In this document: piece by piece, positions 32,164 to 44,800 of the stretch
Layout of the letters: the number at the start of each line of letters is the position of its first letter
Numbering within the stretch: position 1 is the stretch's first letter
Assembly: GCF_932276165.1 (NCBI RefSeq)
Contig: NC_064012.1
Span: 5,959,501 to 6,023,500, forward strand
DNA from: Plutella xylostella
Taxonomy: Eukaryota; Arthropoda; Insecta; Lepidoptera; Plutellidae
DNA: 64,000 nucleotides
Reading direction: 5' to 3'
Notes under the pieces: generated by a model
What the model was told of the DNA's origin: nothing
Databases searched by the model: none
The model's input: only the letters and a program-made list of their open reading frames with translations
Program-made: the position numbers and the translations under genes

Positions 32164-33846
32164 TCGTAAATAGCTACTAGTAGCTCTTTTGAAATGGGAG
32201 CGCGCAAACCAGAGGACCTTTGTACACAATATTACGCTATTATGGCAATATGAATTTAAAGTAATATTTGTATTGTATGTAAGTACTTACTGTAACTTTG
32301 GTTCTCAGTAACAGAGACTAGGGTTAGTGGGTCATTCTATTCTATTATCTGTGGGGGTGTAAGAACCTGCACCTGGCTCTCTTGAATGGAACCATTGTGC
32401 ATATCTCAAAGGTCTCAAAGGTCCACTGCGGATTGGTGGGTTCACATATCTAAATGTGCTTAATCTAAATATTGAGGTTTCCTCACGATGTTTTCTTTCA
32501 CATGCTACATGATTATCCCCGAATTTAATTCTACAAAAATAATAACGTATAACATACATATTATCTTTTATTTATAATAAAAACTTTTCCGCAGCTGGCC
32601 ACAGTTTACTCGTTCATACTGCGTAATAAATTTAATGTGTCCAGTTCTTCTGATTACGAGAATTCTTCCATAACTTAATTTAGAAAAAAATAACAACTTT
32701 TGAAATATACTAACGACTGCCATTATAACCTAAAAGTAGAAAGATCAACTTGTGTAATGTTCCTGTCATAATACTTACAATACAAATTTAATTTTATTGT
32801 GTTGTAATATGGAGCATATTTGAGTGGCTCGTTGACTAGCGAATGGCTGTTTACGCCTCATTACAAAAGAACAACTAGTGGCAGCCCATACACTACCTAC
32901 AAAAAATATAAAAAGTCCTAAACTTTGCAAACAAACAAGCATATCAAACAAGAAGTGGAGAGGTTATAGGAGGCTAGGATCTATTGGAAGAATTTTTATG
33001 TGATCCATCGTATCTGATCACAACGAGCATCACAAACACTCGGTGACATTAACATTTCTTTGTTTACACTTGACATTTATTTAACTTCCTCCGTAAACGC
33101 AAAGAAGTTATTATTCTGAGATTGATATATAAAGAATTTTGACGTCACATCCGCCCTAAGAAAATTGGTGACGTTTCTCTGAAGTTAGAATTTACCGAAG
33201 TTTTTTTGTACTTTTCAAGTTCATTTACTAGCTCAAAAATAAATTATAATCAAAAATATTGATGGAGGCGTAGTTATGAAATAACAAAGTTTATTATAAA
33301 TAATATTTGACCTTTATTTGAGCCTCTTGCATATTCCCTATTGAAGGATTTGGAATTGGACTGACGGTCTTCGGTAAGATTTCCTCAATCCTCAATTATT
33401 TACCTACCTGGTGTTTTAAAAACCAGTTTGCTAGCTTTAGGAATTTCTAACTACGATATGTAGCTACCGGCCAGCAAATAATTACCCTTGCTAACAGTCC
33501 GGGACAATACGTACTTACGTACATCTAAATTGAAGCCAAAAATATCGCATTGTCTAGAGCCGAAAAAGCATAAGCCTTGAAGGGTTTATTATATCTGCCA
33601 GCAATACACCAAATTGAAAAGAACCACCCTAATGAGACGACCATGACAAAGGCTAAACTTGACCTTACTATACCATTTTTCAGAGCTATTGATATGTGGG
33701 ACGTTTTGAGTTTGACAGTTCTAGAGATGTCCGAGAGTGAAATCCTATCGACTTGAACCTATCGATTTGTATATACTCCATAGATTAATATAAATATGCA
33801 TTTATTCGTATTTTCGGAAAACATATTATAATTGCTATAACGCTTT

Positions 33847-34098
33847 CAGTATATGCTACTACTGCTACAGCTCTCAGAATCTGATGTATCAGAGTCAACA
33901 GTCGACATTAATGATCAGTTCATCTTGCAAACAATCTATCCGAGCGAAACGATCACAGTCCTGTAGTATCATTCTTTTTGTTCTATCGACCACCTTTGCC
34001 CAGTGTTCGCCAGTGACATGTTGACACGCGTCCTCCAACAATTTTAACATTTTCTTAGCAGTGAAGGGTGGTGATGTACCTATTGTTTCTGGCTGCAT
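33847..34098 (-). pseudogene. DDE transposase C-terminal remnant
   Basis: The minus strand reads FTAKKMLKLLEDACQHVTGE, then HWAKVVDRTKRMI and DELIINVD. This is the C-terminal pattern seen after the catalytic domain of many insect transposases (FT...V..L..EA...VT...W...V.). The frame is broken by a stop just after IINVDC, with an Asp/Ser-rich tail continuing past it in another frame. The catalytic part is absent, so it is a decayed 3' fragment. Confidence 0.5.
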
Positions 34099-35308
34099 AC
34101 CCTAAAATAATAGTTTTGAAAATACAAGGTATTGCAAAAGTGGTAAGCTAAAAGGGGGTGATACTTCTAAACAACTTTTGTTTTACAACTTTAACCAGAT
34201 AATTCGCGAGAAAAAATGGTTCTCCATATAAAATTTGTTGGTCACTTATATTATACAGGATGTCCCAAAAGTCAACATTGTCCCTCAAAGGGCCTATAGG
34301 AGCTAGAGGCTAGCTCAGGAGTGGCCAGAATATCGTAATAATGACATTAGTAAAAAATCGAAAATTCGATTCCACCTTGCATCAGTTTTTAGCGTGCTGT
34401 TGATTTTTCGGACAACTTGTATAGTACAATGTTGTAAAAATTCTAATATTGTATAAATTTTAATCGATTTCAGAATGTCGACTTTGATGTGTCGCATCTC
34501 TAGTACGTTCCATTTTACCAAAGTGCTTACTCTAGAAATATATATTATCTGTGGTCATTGTCAATAAAATGACATATTTTGCAATAGTATTCATGCGTTA
34601 AATGGAAAATTTTAAAGTGTCACCCATGTCTTTGCCCCTGGAAAATGGTATAGATAAAAGGAATAATACGAACCCACATCACAGAATATTGCTCTATCCA
34701 ATTTAATGGCACTTCTATTTCGAACAACACTTGACATAGGTCCAATGAATTATTAGTCCATATATGTCGTACTTGGTACGTATTTGGACCGCTCTGTTGA
34801 TCAATGCCCCAATACTTAATTTGACGATTAATTTAACCTAGGTTATGTAATCCAACAGATATTAAATATTTTCGAAACATATTTTTTTTCCTTGAGTACC
34901 TACTAACTTATTATACTTAATACGAATGGTGTCAGACCATCGTTCGTCGGTGACGACTATTTCCTATTCCATTTTCCAGTATAGACATCGTACGCTTGAG
35001 TAGTGCCACAAAGTCTACAATATTTAGTAGCAGTAGGTACGATGCAGTGACATAATACTAGTAGCTGAACTAAGCTTATTCTGGAAAACTGTTGTTTGTG
35101 ATCCAAAACTTATTTTAAGTAGGTATTTATAACTTTACTTAGGGTGCCTTTCCACCAACAAAAAAGTTCGTTAATGGATTCGGTTTTAATGTCCTCTAAA
35201 TTATTGTACTTGGTGATGTTCGACCCACATGTGCAATGCTATGCTACGTGGTGTCGAAGGATGCTTTTGAGATCCACCTATCATAATATTAAGTTGCCCA
35301 CATAACAT

Positions 35309-35415
35309 ATAGCACTGGTGTGAATATAACTGCTATGATATGTGGACCAACACTATACCTACCAGCACATTTAGCACTGCTGTGAATACAATTTAATGCT
35401 ATGTGGACCAATTGG
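35309..35415 (+). repeat. Two degenerate 60-bp direct repeats
   Basis: TAGCACTG followed by TGTGAATA and ATGTGGACCAA occurs at about 35310 and 35369. Related words appear near 35240. Function unknown. Confidence 0.55.
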
Positions 35416-35532
35416 TGGTTATCAAACCCATTCTCTACCCACAGCAACGTAGCATAGTACCTACATCTTGTTCAGAAAACACCTAGTAGGTACATAAAAA
35501 CTGACATAGATAGGTACCTGCAGAATCTGCAG

Positions 35533-35630
35533 ACAGGAAGTCGTCGACAGAGTTTGGTTCACCGGACGAGATCTTGCCCCGCCAGCCGCTGCCGCTGGTG
35601 CCTCGATGCTCGATCATTGTGAAGCAATAA
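35533..35630 (+). CDS. Possible terminal exon (unassigned)
   Basis: After a CTGCAG acceptor, an open stretch of 32 codons reads STEFGSPDEILPRQPLPLVP and ends in CSIIVKQ at a TAA that overlaps AATAAA (35626-35631). It is GC-rich in an AT-rich region. The minus strand is also open through the same bases and begins with ATG near 35615, ending at a donor-like GCAG|gtacct, so the direction is uncertain. I do not recognise either protein, and no partner exons are evident. Confidence 0.25.
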
Positions 35631-36339
35631 AACGCATTTTACTTTTAAACGTTTAATTACTACATGGTTCACGTATACATTTTCAGGATGGTTAAGAACA
35701 TGAGAAGTTTTCTAGGTATAACATTTAGATGAATTATCTATTGCCTATTGCACAGTTAAAGTTATCATTTTAAACTTGCAACACTGACACAAACTTTATT
35801 AACTTGTATAACACTCATTAGATTCTCAAATAAGTAAGTAGACATCTGATCAACATCGCTAAAGATGTAATATATTGGTAACACATAGGAATAACATATT
35901 TTTTTTGTAATATACTTTTTTTTTGTTTAAACATACAAATAAAGTACATCTTTAAACTAAGTCCTTTCTTCGTCATTTCTATCATTCAGAGTTGATATAC
36001 CAGGAGGCATCAGAAGATCCTCGAAACTTAATTCTCGTTCCCTTATTTACTTAAAATATTTTCCATTAAATATGTAGGGAAATAGCCCTATAAGAGTACT
36101 ATGCACTATCGCTTAGTACATAGACAAATAGGATACAAACATATTAAGTATGACGTAGTAAGTTTTTGATTAATTGATTAAGATTATGATTAGTTCAATG
36201 ATAATTCGAAGCGTCCTCAATTCAATCAGTTGAGACTGAGTTGAGAGAACGATGAACCTATAGTGGTGCCATGAATGCGTTGCATTTAAATATGTAGTTA
36301 TAAAGGTATTCTTATCGGTATAATGAGTGACAGAACAAT

Positions 36340-36416
36340 ACTTGCATATATAAAATGAGAAAACTGTGATAAGTTTATCTTAAGATAAGCTTATCTCACA
36401 GTTTGGAAATATGCAA
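36340..36416. repeat. Imperfect hairpin of about 77 bases
   Basis: ACTTGCATAT pairs with ATATGCAAGT at the other end, and AAACTGTGATAAG pairs with CTTATCTCACAGTTT inside, closing on a TTATCTTAAGATAA palindrome. It lies in the intergenic region. The size and stem suit either a short inverted-repeat relic or a small-RNA precursor. Confidence 0.6.
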
Positions 36417-38939
36417 GTCTGAAAGAGCAAAGACTTGCAATACATCATCTAAGTAAATTTCAGGATGCATATCCAGAACCAGTGATATAAATACCTCATA
36501 TTGTAAAATATTTTTTAAGTCATATGAATGAACAATGCGATACAAAATGATAAAAGTTAATTTCCAAAATTTTATAATGATCTCCTACCTAATTTAAATA
36601 AAATGATCAATTAAACTAACAGTCGCATATCATTACGGTTTCGAATAAAAACAATAGTCTTCATTTAGTTCCGATTACAGAACTCATTCGACATCAAGGC
36701 AATATCGCCAGTTTGGTTTCTTCAAAAAATTATAAATTTATCACGAATTTCAAATAGCATGTTTTTTATCCTAATTATCTCAAAAATAGACAATATGAAA
36801 GGTAAACACTAGGTAAGTCATTTTCGCACCACACGAAGGAAAGTATGAAAGTGACAATGCAGTCAAGAGTTATTGTAGCCTTAGAAAGGTAGCAGTCATT
36901 CAGATAGATCACGATTCACATACCTAGCTATCACACAGGGAAGGACCGACGATACAATAGCACGATATAATGTTTATAATAATATATACTTATAAATTTT
37001 AGGTAGATAATAGAATTTAAAGGTTGAATAGAAGCTCAACGGCCCTCAACATTAAAAAAACGACTACTAAGTATCAAAGTGAAGGACAGTATTTTAAATA
37101 CTTAAAGCTCGGTACAGTATAAGGTTCATTTGGTAAATAGATTGTATAAAAACATTTTATCACATTACACAGATATCCCTAACTGTGAGCAATCACCACA
37201 ACCCTCGGAAGGTATGCTTTTTGTTACTTTTTCTTGAGAATATATTTTTGTAGATAATCCTGTGTTTGCATTTATGAGGTTTAAAAAAGCCGGATCTGCC
37301 ATTTTAGTGAACTGACTGGGAAGGGGGGACAGTAACATTAGCAAAAGTTGGGAATTGTGTTTCAAATTACAATCATTTATAAATATTTAAAACGTGTTAC
37401 AGCTAAATGTGCATTTTTGCGGCATACTAGAAGTTACTGGTAGATTTATTTACTTTTCTTGTTGAGATACCGCGTAAATGTTTAGCTGTAACTACTATGT
37501 AATGAATAATACATAATTAGTTATAAAGTTTCTAAGATTTTTTAGTAGAAAAGAAGTAGTTCATAAATATATATTATAAAGATTAGTAAAGGCAAGGTCT
37601 CAATGTAGAGTCACAACTACGATTACCCTCTAAACATTTGATATTACACGTAAATATATTTTTTATATAAGTCAAATCTTATAATTTAAGAGTTATGAAC
37701 CCTATTTTCTCACTTTCTGGACTTTTCCTATTAGCAGGATCTCTAATATTCGTACATTCTTTGCTTTGAATATACTTAAACATTCATTTATATAAGTAGA
37801 TACTTACCTACATTTCATTGTTAAAAATTTAATCTCTTTAGTAAAAAAAAAATATGCTTGGTAAAAATTTATAATAGAGGTAGCATACAAAATATAAAAA
37901 TAATTATACTATACTTTATTCAAAGGGTGTTAATATTTGGCAACAAAACCTTCATGTATACATATCATTATCAAACCTGAATTTAAAATGTAAGCTCATT
38001 AATAATGAATAAAATATTATGAGATCTTTCAAGTCAAGTTTAAATTGAATCTCAACCTAGTATCTCAACCTGGACACACCACACAAGCATGCGTCTACAT
38101 ACCAGAGTACTTATAGGTACGTAGGTAACCAGATGGCTTTGGGAAAAAGACAGCCGATGCCGATGTCATGCCAGAAGAAACCGGCAATCTCATGCAAATT
38201 TAACAAAGTTAAAAAGCTCACAAACTTATTATTTTGATATCTTCGGGGCTCCATGCATAATTAAATTTCCGACGGTAAAGTTAGCCATAACAAAATATGG
38301 ACATAGATTGATAAAATAAATACTGGGTGTGCGACGTGAAACATAGGTCAACAATGTCGGATAAGCAACAGCAACCGAGCAGCTTACGTTGAGGAGTGCC
38401 TGGGTCATTCATGCAACGACTCGGGGTGGTAACTTCGTTTCGGTGGGAAGTGTCGGTATCGCTACAAGGTTAGGAAAGTGCAAACAGCATCCGGTGAGGG
38501 CACAGACGCGGCTCTTCGCATGCAATCGTGATAGGAAACCAACTTGCTCTCTCAATCCTCCTCACTCTCGGCAGACGCATCGTTTAGGCCGCTGCATTAT
38601 CTTGAGTTTTACAATTTTGAATAACACGGAAATCCAACGGGTCATCGGTTTTGTTTACATAGCCAATTTAAGGAGCTAACACGTCCTGATATGCTTAGTA
38701 CAATACATTATAATATGGGTTTGACATAGGTGGATAAAATTTAGATGAAAGGGGGATAAAATTTAGATGTAGACATTGAATTAGAGTAGTGTAAGTCGCG
38801 GCGTGCATTGCGTGGAGCGCGTGGAGCGGCGTGGCGGCGCAGGCGCAGCCCCAGCTCCGGAATACTCTACCCTCTAACGATATTGTGTTTATTTCCCCGA
38901 AAACAGCTGGTACTGGAAGCAACCACAATAAAAGGTGAA

Positions 38940-39004
38940 TAAGATTAGAACGAGCGACGCCACCACCGCCGCCGCCGCCGCCCTGTTAGCCGAGATCAAG
39001 CTAC
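38940..39004 (+). CDS. Possible short exon with GCC repeat (unassigned)
   Basis: An open stretch reads IRTSDATTAAAAALLAEIKL and ends at ACG|gtacgc. The poly-Ala comes from a GCC run, and ALLAEIK recalls the start of WH2 actin-binding motifs. The acceptor is weak and no other exons are seen, so this may be chance. Confidence 0.2.
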
Positions 39005-40867
39005 GGTACGCTAACACCACTACCAACCACTACACTAGCTATTATGACCAAAACTCATCAGCATTGCTAAAGCTTTAAATAATACAACACAAAGTTTGTC
39101 ATAAATATATAGGTAGGTCTTATAGATTTTCTTGAATATAATAATATACGTAAGCCTATTTTCATCAATATATAACCCAAAATCGAAAATATATTGACCA
39201 TTATATTCAAATTATAATAGTAGATAATATTACGTATTAATTATATAAGCTGGTAACGTAGTCATGTGATTAATAGCTCATAAATAAAGTACAATATGCA
39301 GCTAAGAATATAAATTAGGTAGTTTCCAAAACACAATAGACAATATTATAGCTATACAAAATAAAAAGTAATCAAATATAATATATAAAATAAACCTATA
39401 TAAATATCTAATACTAAATGCGATGAGATTTAGCCGTAAGCTACGGATTTTCTACTATCGTGCGGAAAAAGCTTGCTAAGGATAAATTAAGTGTAAAAAT
39501 AGTACCTATAGGTATATAAATAATATAATTATGATATTTTTATACTGTTCTTAGCCTCTTGTGAGACTTGTTACAAAATATAAATCATAAAATACCTATA
39601 CATAATTATAAAATATTTTCCTCTGACACCGGCCGACAAAAATATATAGATGGGTAATAAAATAATATAAGTACATGATATGTAACTAATAAACTACTTG
39701 CAAATTTGTTTTTGACAAAGTTGTTATTTTTTGTTTCATATTTTAAATATTTTATATTTTCTCTACCTATTGAGACCTTTTTTAGTAATGAAAATAAAAT
39801 AAAGTGATATTCATTGTATATTATTGATATTATGATCCGTTACAAAATAAAATATGTACTTATGTATTGTTTTTTATCGTTGTTCATGACTTGTTCCTAC
39901 AAAAAGTGCGTTCCCTTGATAGGCTTCCAAAAATAATATTATACTTACCTACTAAAAATCGAATATAAAAAATACACAAAACCATAAGAACGATTACAAT
40001 GAAATGATTCGTTAGAAAACTTAAAACATCTAGGTATACCTAATGGCTTACCGTTATAAAACTCATGAAACAATAACTTAAGTTTAAGTACCTACATTTA
40101 CCATTACATAAAATAAATTGTTGACCTCAGCAAAGAACAAAACATTTTATATTCAAAATAGTCCATTATCTCTTATTCCATCCGAAATTCATAGTATTAT
40201 ATTCCTGGAAGGAGCAATTCCCTCTTGGTAAAGAAAGATGGTTAAGTTATAAATAGAAATTCGAACCTTTACTACCCTACGATATAATACTCATAATATG
40301 TAAATATCTCAAATACATATACATAACTACGAAGGACAGTCTTCGCAATTTTGTGACAGAAGTATCATTAATGATAATTGATATAAGTTAGTCTTGTGTG
40401 ATTTTAATAGTTCATGAAAGTACATTACAGTGGTCTAGGGGCCTTTTGGCACACTCCTCATTTATTCACTTTTCAATGGTACATGATTTTATTTATAATA
40501 TTTTAAATACTTTGTTACAAATGAAAGAAAAAGTTGCTTAAAGCATTCCCTATAATAACATATCACAGCACCATCAGACGACATCCTGCTGTCTTCATTC
40601 CTATATTCATAACCTCGTTTTCCCTAATAGGTATAATGGTAAATTTTACATTCCATTTTTTCATATATAATAAACTTTTTCAGTTAATTTTCATAAAAGT
40701 TCGGCTTAGATAGACATCTGAATCCGATCAAAATTACATAATAGTCCAACCTGCGCTTCTGTATTTCTCAACCACTGATATAAATATGTTTTGAAAGAAT
40801 AATAGACTTGTTTTCCTGTGTGAGCTATAAGATTAGGCTCACAGATGTGATCCTGATAGATTACTTT

Positions 40868-40873
40868 TTTATT
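40868..40873 (-). terminator. Possible SCYL2 polyadenylation signal
   Basis: AATAAA on the minus strand lies about 650 bases after the SCYL2 stop. Several alternatives exist further on, so the 3' end is not determined. Confidence 0.25.
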
Positions 40874-41522
40874 GTAATCAAAAACCAACTACTATGTTTG
40901 TCAACAATATACTTATATACGACATCGATATAATTAATAAAACTACTACTTAACACTTAGGGATCGGACGGGGATGGCCGTATCGGCAGACAGACTGAAT
41001 CGAAGCGGCGGTCGAGGGGCTAGGGCGGCTCAGTGCCGGCTCGCAGATTTAGCTATTTTAATTTCAGTGATATCCTTGAAACACTACTTAAGTGCATTTT
41101 AAGTAAATCCAGTAATTACTATCCATTAAAAGCACTATCTTAGACACTCATTTCTATTACATTGAACATTCATTAAACACAGAACATGTAATTGAACAAC
41201 TTACATATTACGATTATTCATATTGGAGACAGTTGTGGATAGACAACTGCAACCACAAAGAAGTGACAAAAAGTTTAGCCGAACTGAAATTAAAATAACG
41301 AAACGTACGAGGGACCTATACGCAGGGTCTACCAGTAGAGAGAGGTCTACCGGGCGCGCTGACGGGTCGAGGCTGGCGAGAGCCGGGCGAGGGTCGAACT
41401 CACGGAGCAGTCGCCGGCTAAATAAACTACGACACGGAAAGAACTTGTTGGCACACGGAATCGAAAAGCATGCGTCGTCTAAGAAGCGGCGTCCTGTGCG
41501 TAGCGGGCGGCGGCGCGGGCGC

Positions 41523-41846
41523 TCAACGGGAGAGCGTGATATTGAGCGAGGGGCACTTCCTGACGGCCATGGTGGCGGTGTTCTGGATGGCCGAGTAGCC
41601 GGCGGCGGTGGCGCCCTGGAGGGTGTGGCTCCAGTGGGACTGGTGGTGGTGGTGGCGGCCGTAGTGGTGGTGGACCGGGCTAGAGCTACCCCCCGGAAGG
41701 TGCCTTACCACTCCGCTGCTGAGCTGCTGCAGTATGCCCGAGCCGTGCGAGCCGCCGGCGGCGGACGGGCGCCGGGAGCGGATGGACTGCATGGACGAGG
41801 TCAGCAGGAAGGGCACGCTGGACGAGGTGTTGGGCATCGAGCCTCC
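41523..41846 (-). CDS. SCYL2: SCYL2 terminal coding exon with His-rich segment
   Basis: After a GTTCAG acceptor, 107 codons and TGA. Notable are SMQSIRSRRPSAAGG, the His-rich VHHHYGRHHHHQSHWSH and a Thr/Ala/Met end. A GTAAGG about 160 bases in could serve as an alternative donor. The plus-strand open frame across this exon and its 3' flank is a shadow. Confidence 0.75.
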   Translation of the reverse strand, partial: GGSMPNTSSSVPFLLTSSMQSIRSRRPSAAGGSHGSGILQQLSSGVVRHLPGGSSSPVHHHYGRHHHHQSHWSHTLQGATAAGYSAIQNTATMAVRKCPSLNITLSR

Positions 41847-44800
41847 CTGAACACCCCACATAGAATGCTGTTATAGTATCTGCAGTGTAAAGAGGCCGTG
41901 GCGCTAGGCCGGGCGCCTGGTCGCGGGTGGATCGTGCAGGATCGCCAATCGTCGTGTTGGAAGTGCTAAATTTTTATTTGGTGCGTTGAATTGAGGCTGT
42001 GTTTGCTTGAATTATAAAAAAAACTAGTGCTTTAAGGATCGTTTTATAGGTTTTTTATACAGTTACCATTGCGACAGTAGGTATGTACTTCATTAATGTA
42101 ATTATTTCCTTTGCTCTTTCAATATTCAATTTCTTTTGTTTATCAGGATTCTTTTTTTTGTTTCTCCCTTGAAATGACAAAAGCTCTATTCTTAGGGTTC
42201 AGTAAGTTCTCCATGGTTTTTTATTTCGGAATAGGGTACCTGGTGTATGTGTAGTGATACCTACCTTCAAACCTGGGATTGTTTATCTAAAAGTGAGTAG
42301 ATAAGTCTGCACAATGTTTGGTTGGTTCATTATTTCCACTGCTATAATAAGGCAAATATAAAATTAATTACTAAACCAAAAGCCACATAAAAAAGAAGCA
42401 CACAAAATAGTAATATTTTAAACACAAAACCATCCAACTTTAATTTTTCATTACGAACAATGATAACGGATAATCCGTAATTGTCAAGCCTTCACGAAAA
42501 ATAAGCTGTGTTCTGTATTTGTCACAAACGAGTTAATTAAAAAACGTGTTAAAATAATTAAAAATCGAATTGTACAAAATTATATAATAATTATCATAAA
42601 ATAAAATAGTCACACCGACACGACAGGGCTTTTCAGGAGGTTAATTACTGTATCAGCAAAAGCTACGTCTAAAACCCCTGCCACTTCACAGGTGCTCGTA
42701 AAAAGCCCTCTCGATAAAACTACAATTAGCTAAACGCTAATAATAAACTAATAAGTAACTAATTAATAAGCATGCCTTAAAAAAGTAGGTAACGTTTTAA
42801 AACAAAAGCGTGTGTTGGGTATTGAAACTGTTCGTGTAACAGACGGAAGCGCCACTACTGATGAAGTGAGTTTCACGGAGATGTTGCCGTGAGGACTATG
42901 TGTTAGTATAATTATGTAATGAGTTACTTTCTGCCCACATACGAAAAAAGGCCCAACTTGCACATATTGGTAACGATTGACTTTTCCTATTCAAGCTGAT
43001 AAGAATTTCAGAAACATATTTCCGGAGATCGATATGTCGTGTTGTGTACAATATTGTTTGACAACAAACACTGTTACACCTTTGTTCGTATCACGTTGGA
43101 AGTTCTGTAGTGTAGTCAGTTGTGCCTGGCAACATCTTAGTGTAATGTGAGGTGAATGTCACTGATACAGTAAAGATGAATAGAGGTGAAAAGCCCCCTG
43201 GAAAGATACTCACGATCATGCCCCGTGAAAGCTGCGTTGTAGAAAAGATAGCCACAGTGAATGACAGAGCTTGAGACCGACTACCCGGCACGGCACAAAG
43301 AGAGCAGATGCTATCCGATACACAACTAACATTCAACATAAATCATTTTAATAAGCAAAACTAAAACGCAATTGTTGTCTTATTATCAATGAGACTACGA
43401 CGAATATATTTTTGCCACAGTCAAATTAAAGGTGGCGAAAATAAAAAGAACATTTACTCAGCAGACAAAATTATAGTCGTCGTAAGAACATCCGGAATTT
43501 ACTCCGAGAATATCGCGGCGCAATGCAAAGATGTAGGAGAACAAAGTTATAACAACTATTATAAGTTATATTATCATTCGCAAGTGGCAATCGGCAAGTC
43601 GAGTGTAAATGTTGCTTCTCAAGGTTACGAGACTTGTTCCACTTGATGTGTTACGTCTACTTCATAATTCAAGATCAGAGATACATTTGCTATCGGAAAG
43701 TGGAAAGTTATAACGATGCATCGAGTTAAGTAGACTACGTGTTTACTCGTGCGTACTGTGTAACTGCGTATTTCTTTACTAGGAAAACGACGATATTATT
43801 GCCAATTTTAAAAAGAAAACTTTGCATTGGGCTGCAATCAATTTAGAATTTTATATTTAAACAGTTTTTGGTAACAACCTGAAAAGTAGCCGATTGGGTG
43901 ATAGTAATTCTAAGACAACACGGTGTTATCTGCTACGTGGTAGAAGTCAGTGATGTGATGACGGACGAGAGGGAACATCGACCACACGGAGGCACCGCCA
44001 ACAGCGCGGCCGCGGCATGCGACCAACAGAACATGCAGCTTCGATTCGTGGAAGGGTGATCAGGTCCGCTCACAGGGGTACAGTACAGTGTGATAATGCG
44101 ATGCGATGCAATGGAAGAGTAGATGCACGCGACAAGAGTCATTCCTCGAAACGCCAACAAGTTCGTTCACGGGTGATGGTGTGAAAAATGATACTAGCAC
44201 TCCCAGTCGGTGTGGGATGAAGTCTCGACTGCGGAAGGGGATAGTCCAACAACAAAGTATCAAGCCGGTTCACGTCGACATTCAGAAAGAGGGTTTGGGA
44301 TCGCAGTCAGTCAGGCGCGTGCGCAGAGGGACTTACGGCGCAATGCGACGACGCCGGCACGGACAGGCTGGACCCTGAGCCGCCCCTGCCCGCCCTGTAC
44401 TGGTAGCCCTGCACACACAACACGAGTCACTCCCGCGCCTCCGCTCCCGCACTCTCTACCAGTACCACTACTCACCTAGATCTAGTAATCAAATTAGTAC
44501 TCGTCTAACAAATTAGTTCACTAGGCTAAGTAAATAATTAGGTAGGTATATAAAAAAGGTAATAATATGGTTATCATAGAATGGTTACATTACTCGAATA
44601 ATTGGACTACAGTAGTGAAGCTATCGCTACTAGTGACGACTACGAGTGGATTTTCGGTACTTACGGTGGGCGGGGAAAGGTTGACGGCGGAGCCGCGGCG
44701 CTCCTGGGGCCCGATGCTGGAGTGGCGGCGCGTGGGCAGCCCCGAGGCGCCGCCGGGGGTGCCTCCGGGCGACGAGGCGCACGACGGTGCGATGCGGATC

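Larger units (their letters stand above)
28947..41522. other. Intergenic region between convergent BAG6 and SCYL2
   Basis: The 12.6 kb is AT-rich with no long conserved frame. It holds a 34-bp tandem duplication (32096-32163), a transposase tail remnant (33847-34098), a 60-bp degenerate direct repeat (about 35309-35415), a hairpin (36340-36416), two GC-richer exon-like islands (35533-35630 and 38940-39004) and a GC-rich patch at 40960-41040. Part of the last kilobase is probably SCYL2 3' untranslated sequence. Most of 28950-31500 and 36420-38380 shows nothing assignable. Confidence 0.6.

Noticed and set aside
41223..41876. 217-codon plus-strand frame
   Set aside because: It is antisense to the SCYL2 last exon and its 3' flank, and the minus frame joins correctly to ten other exons.
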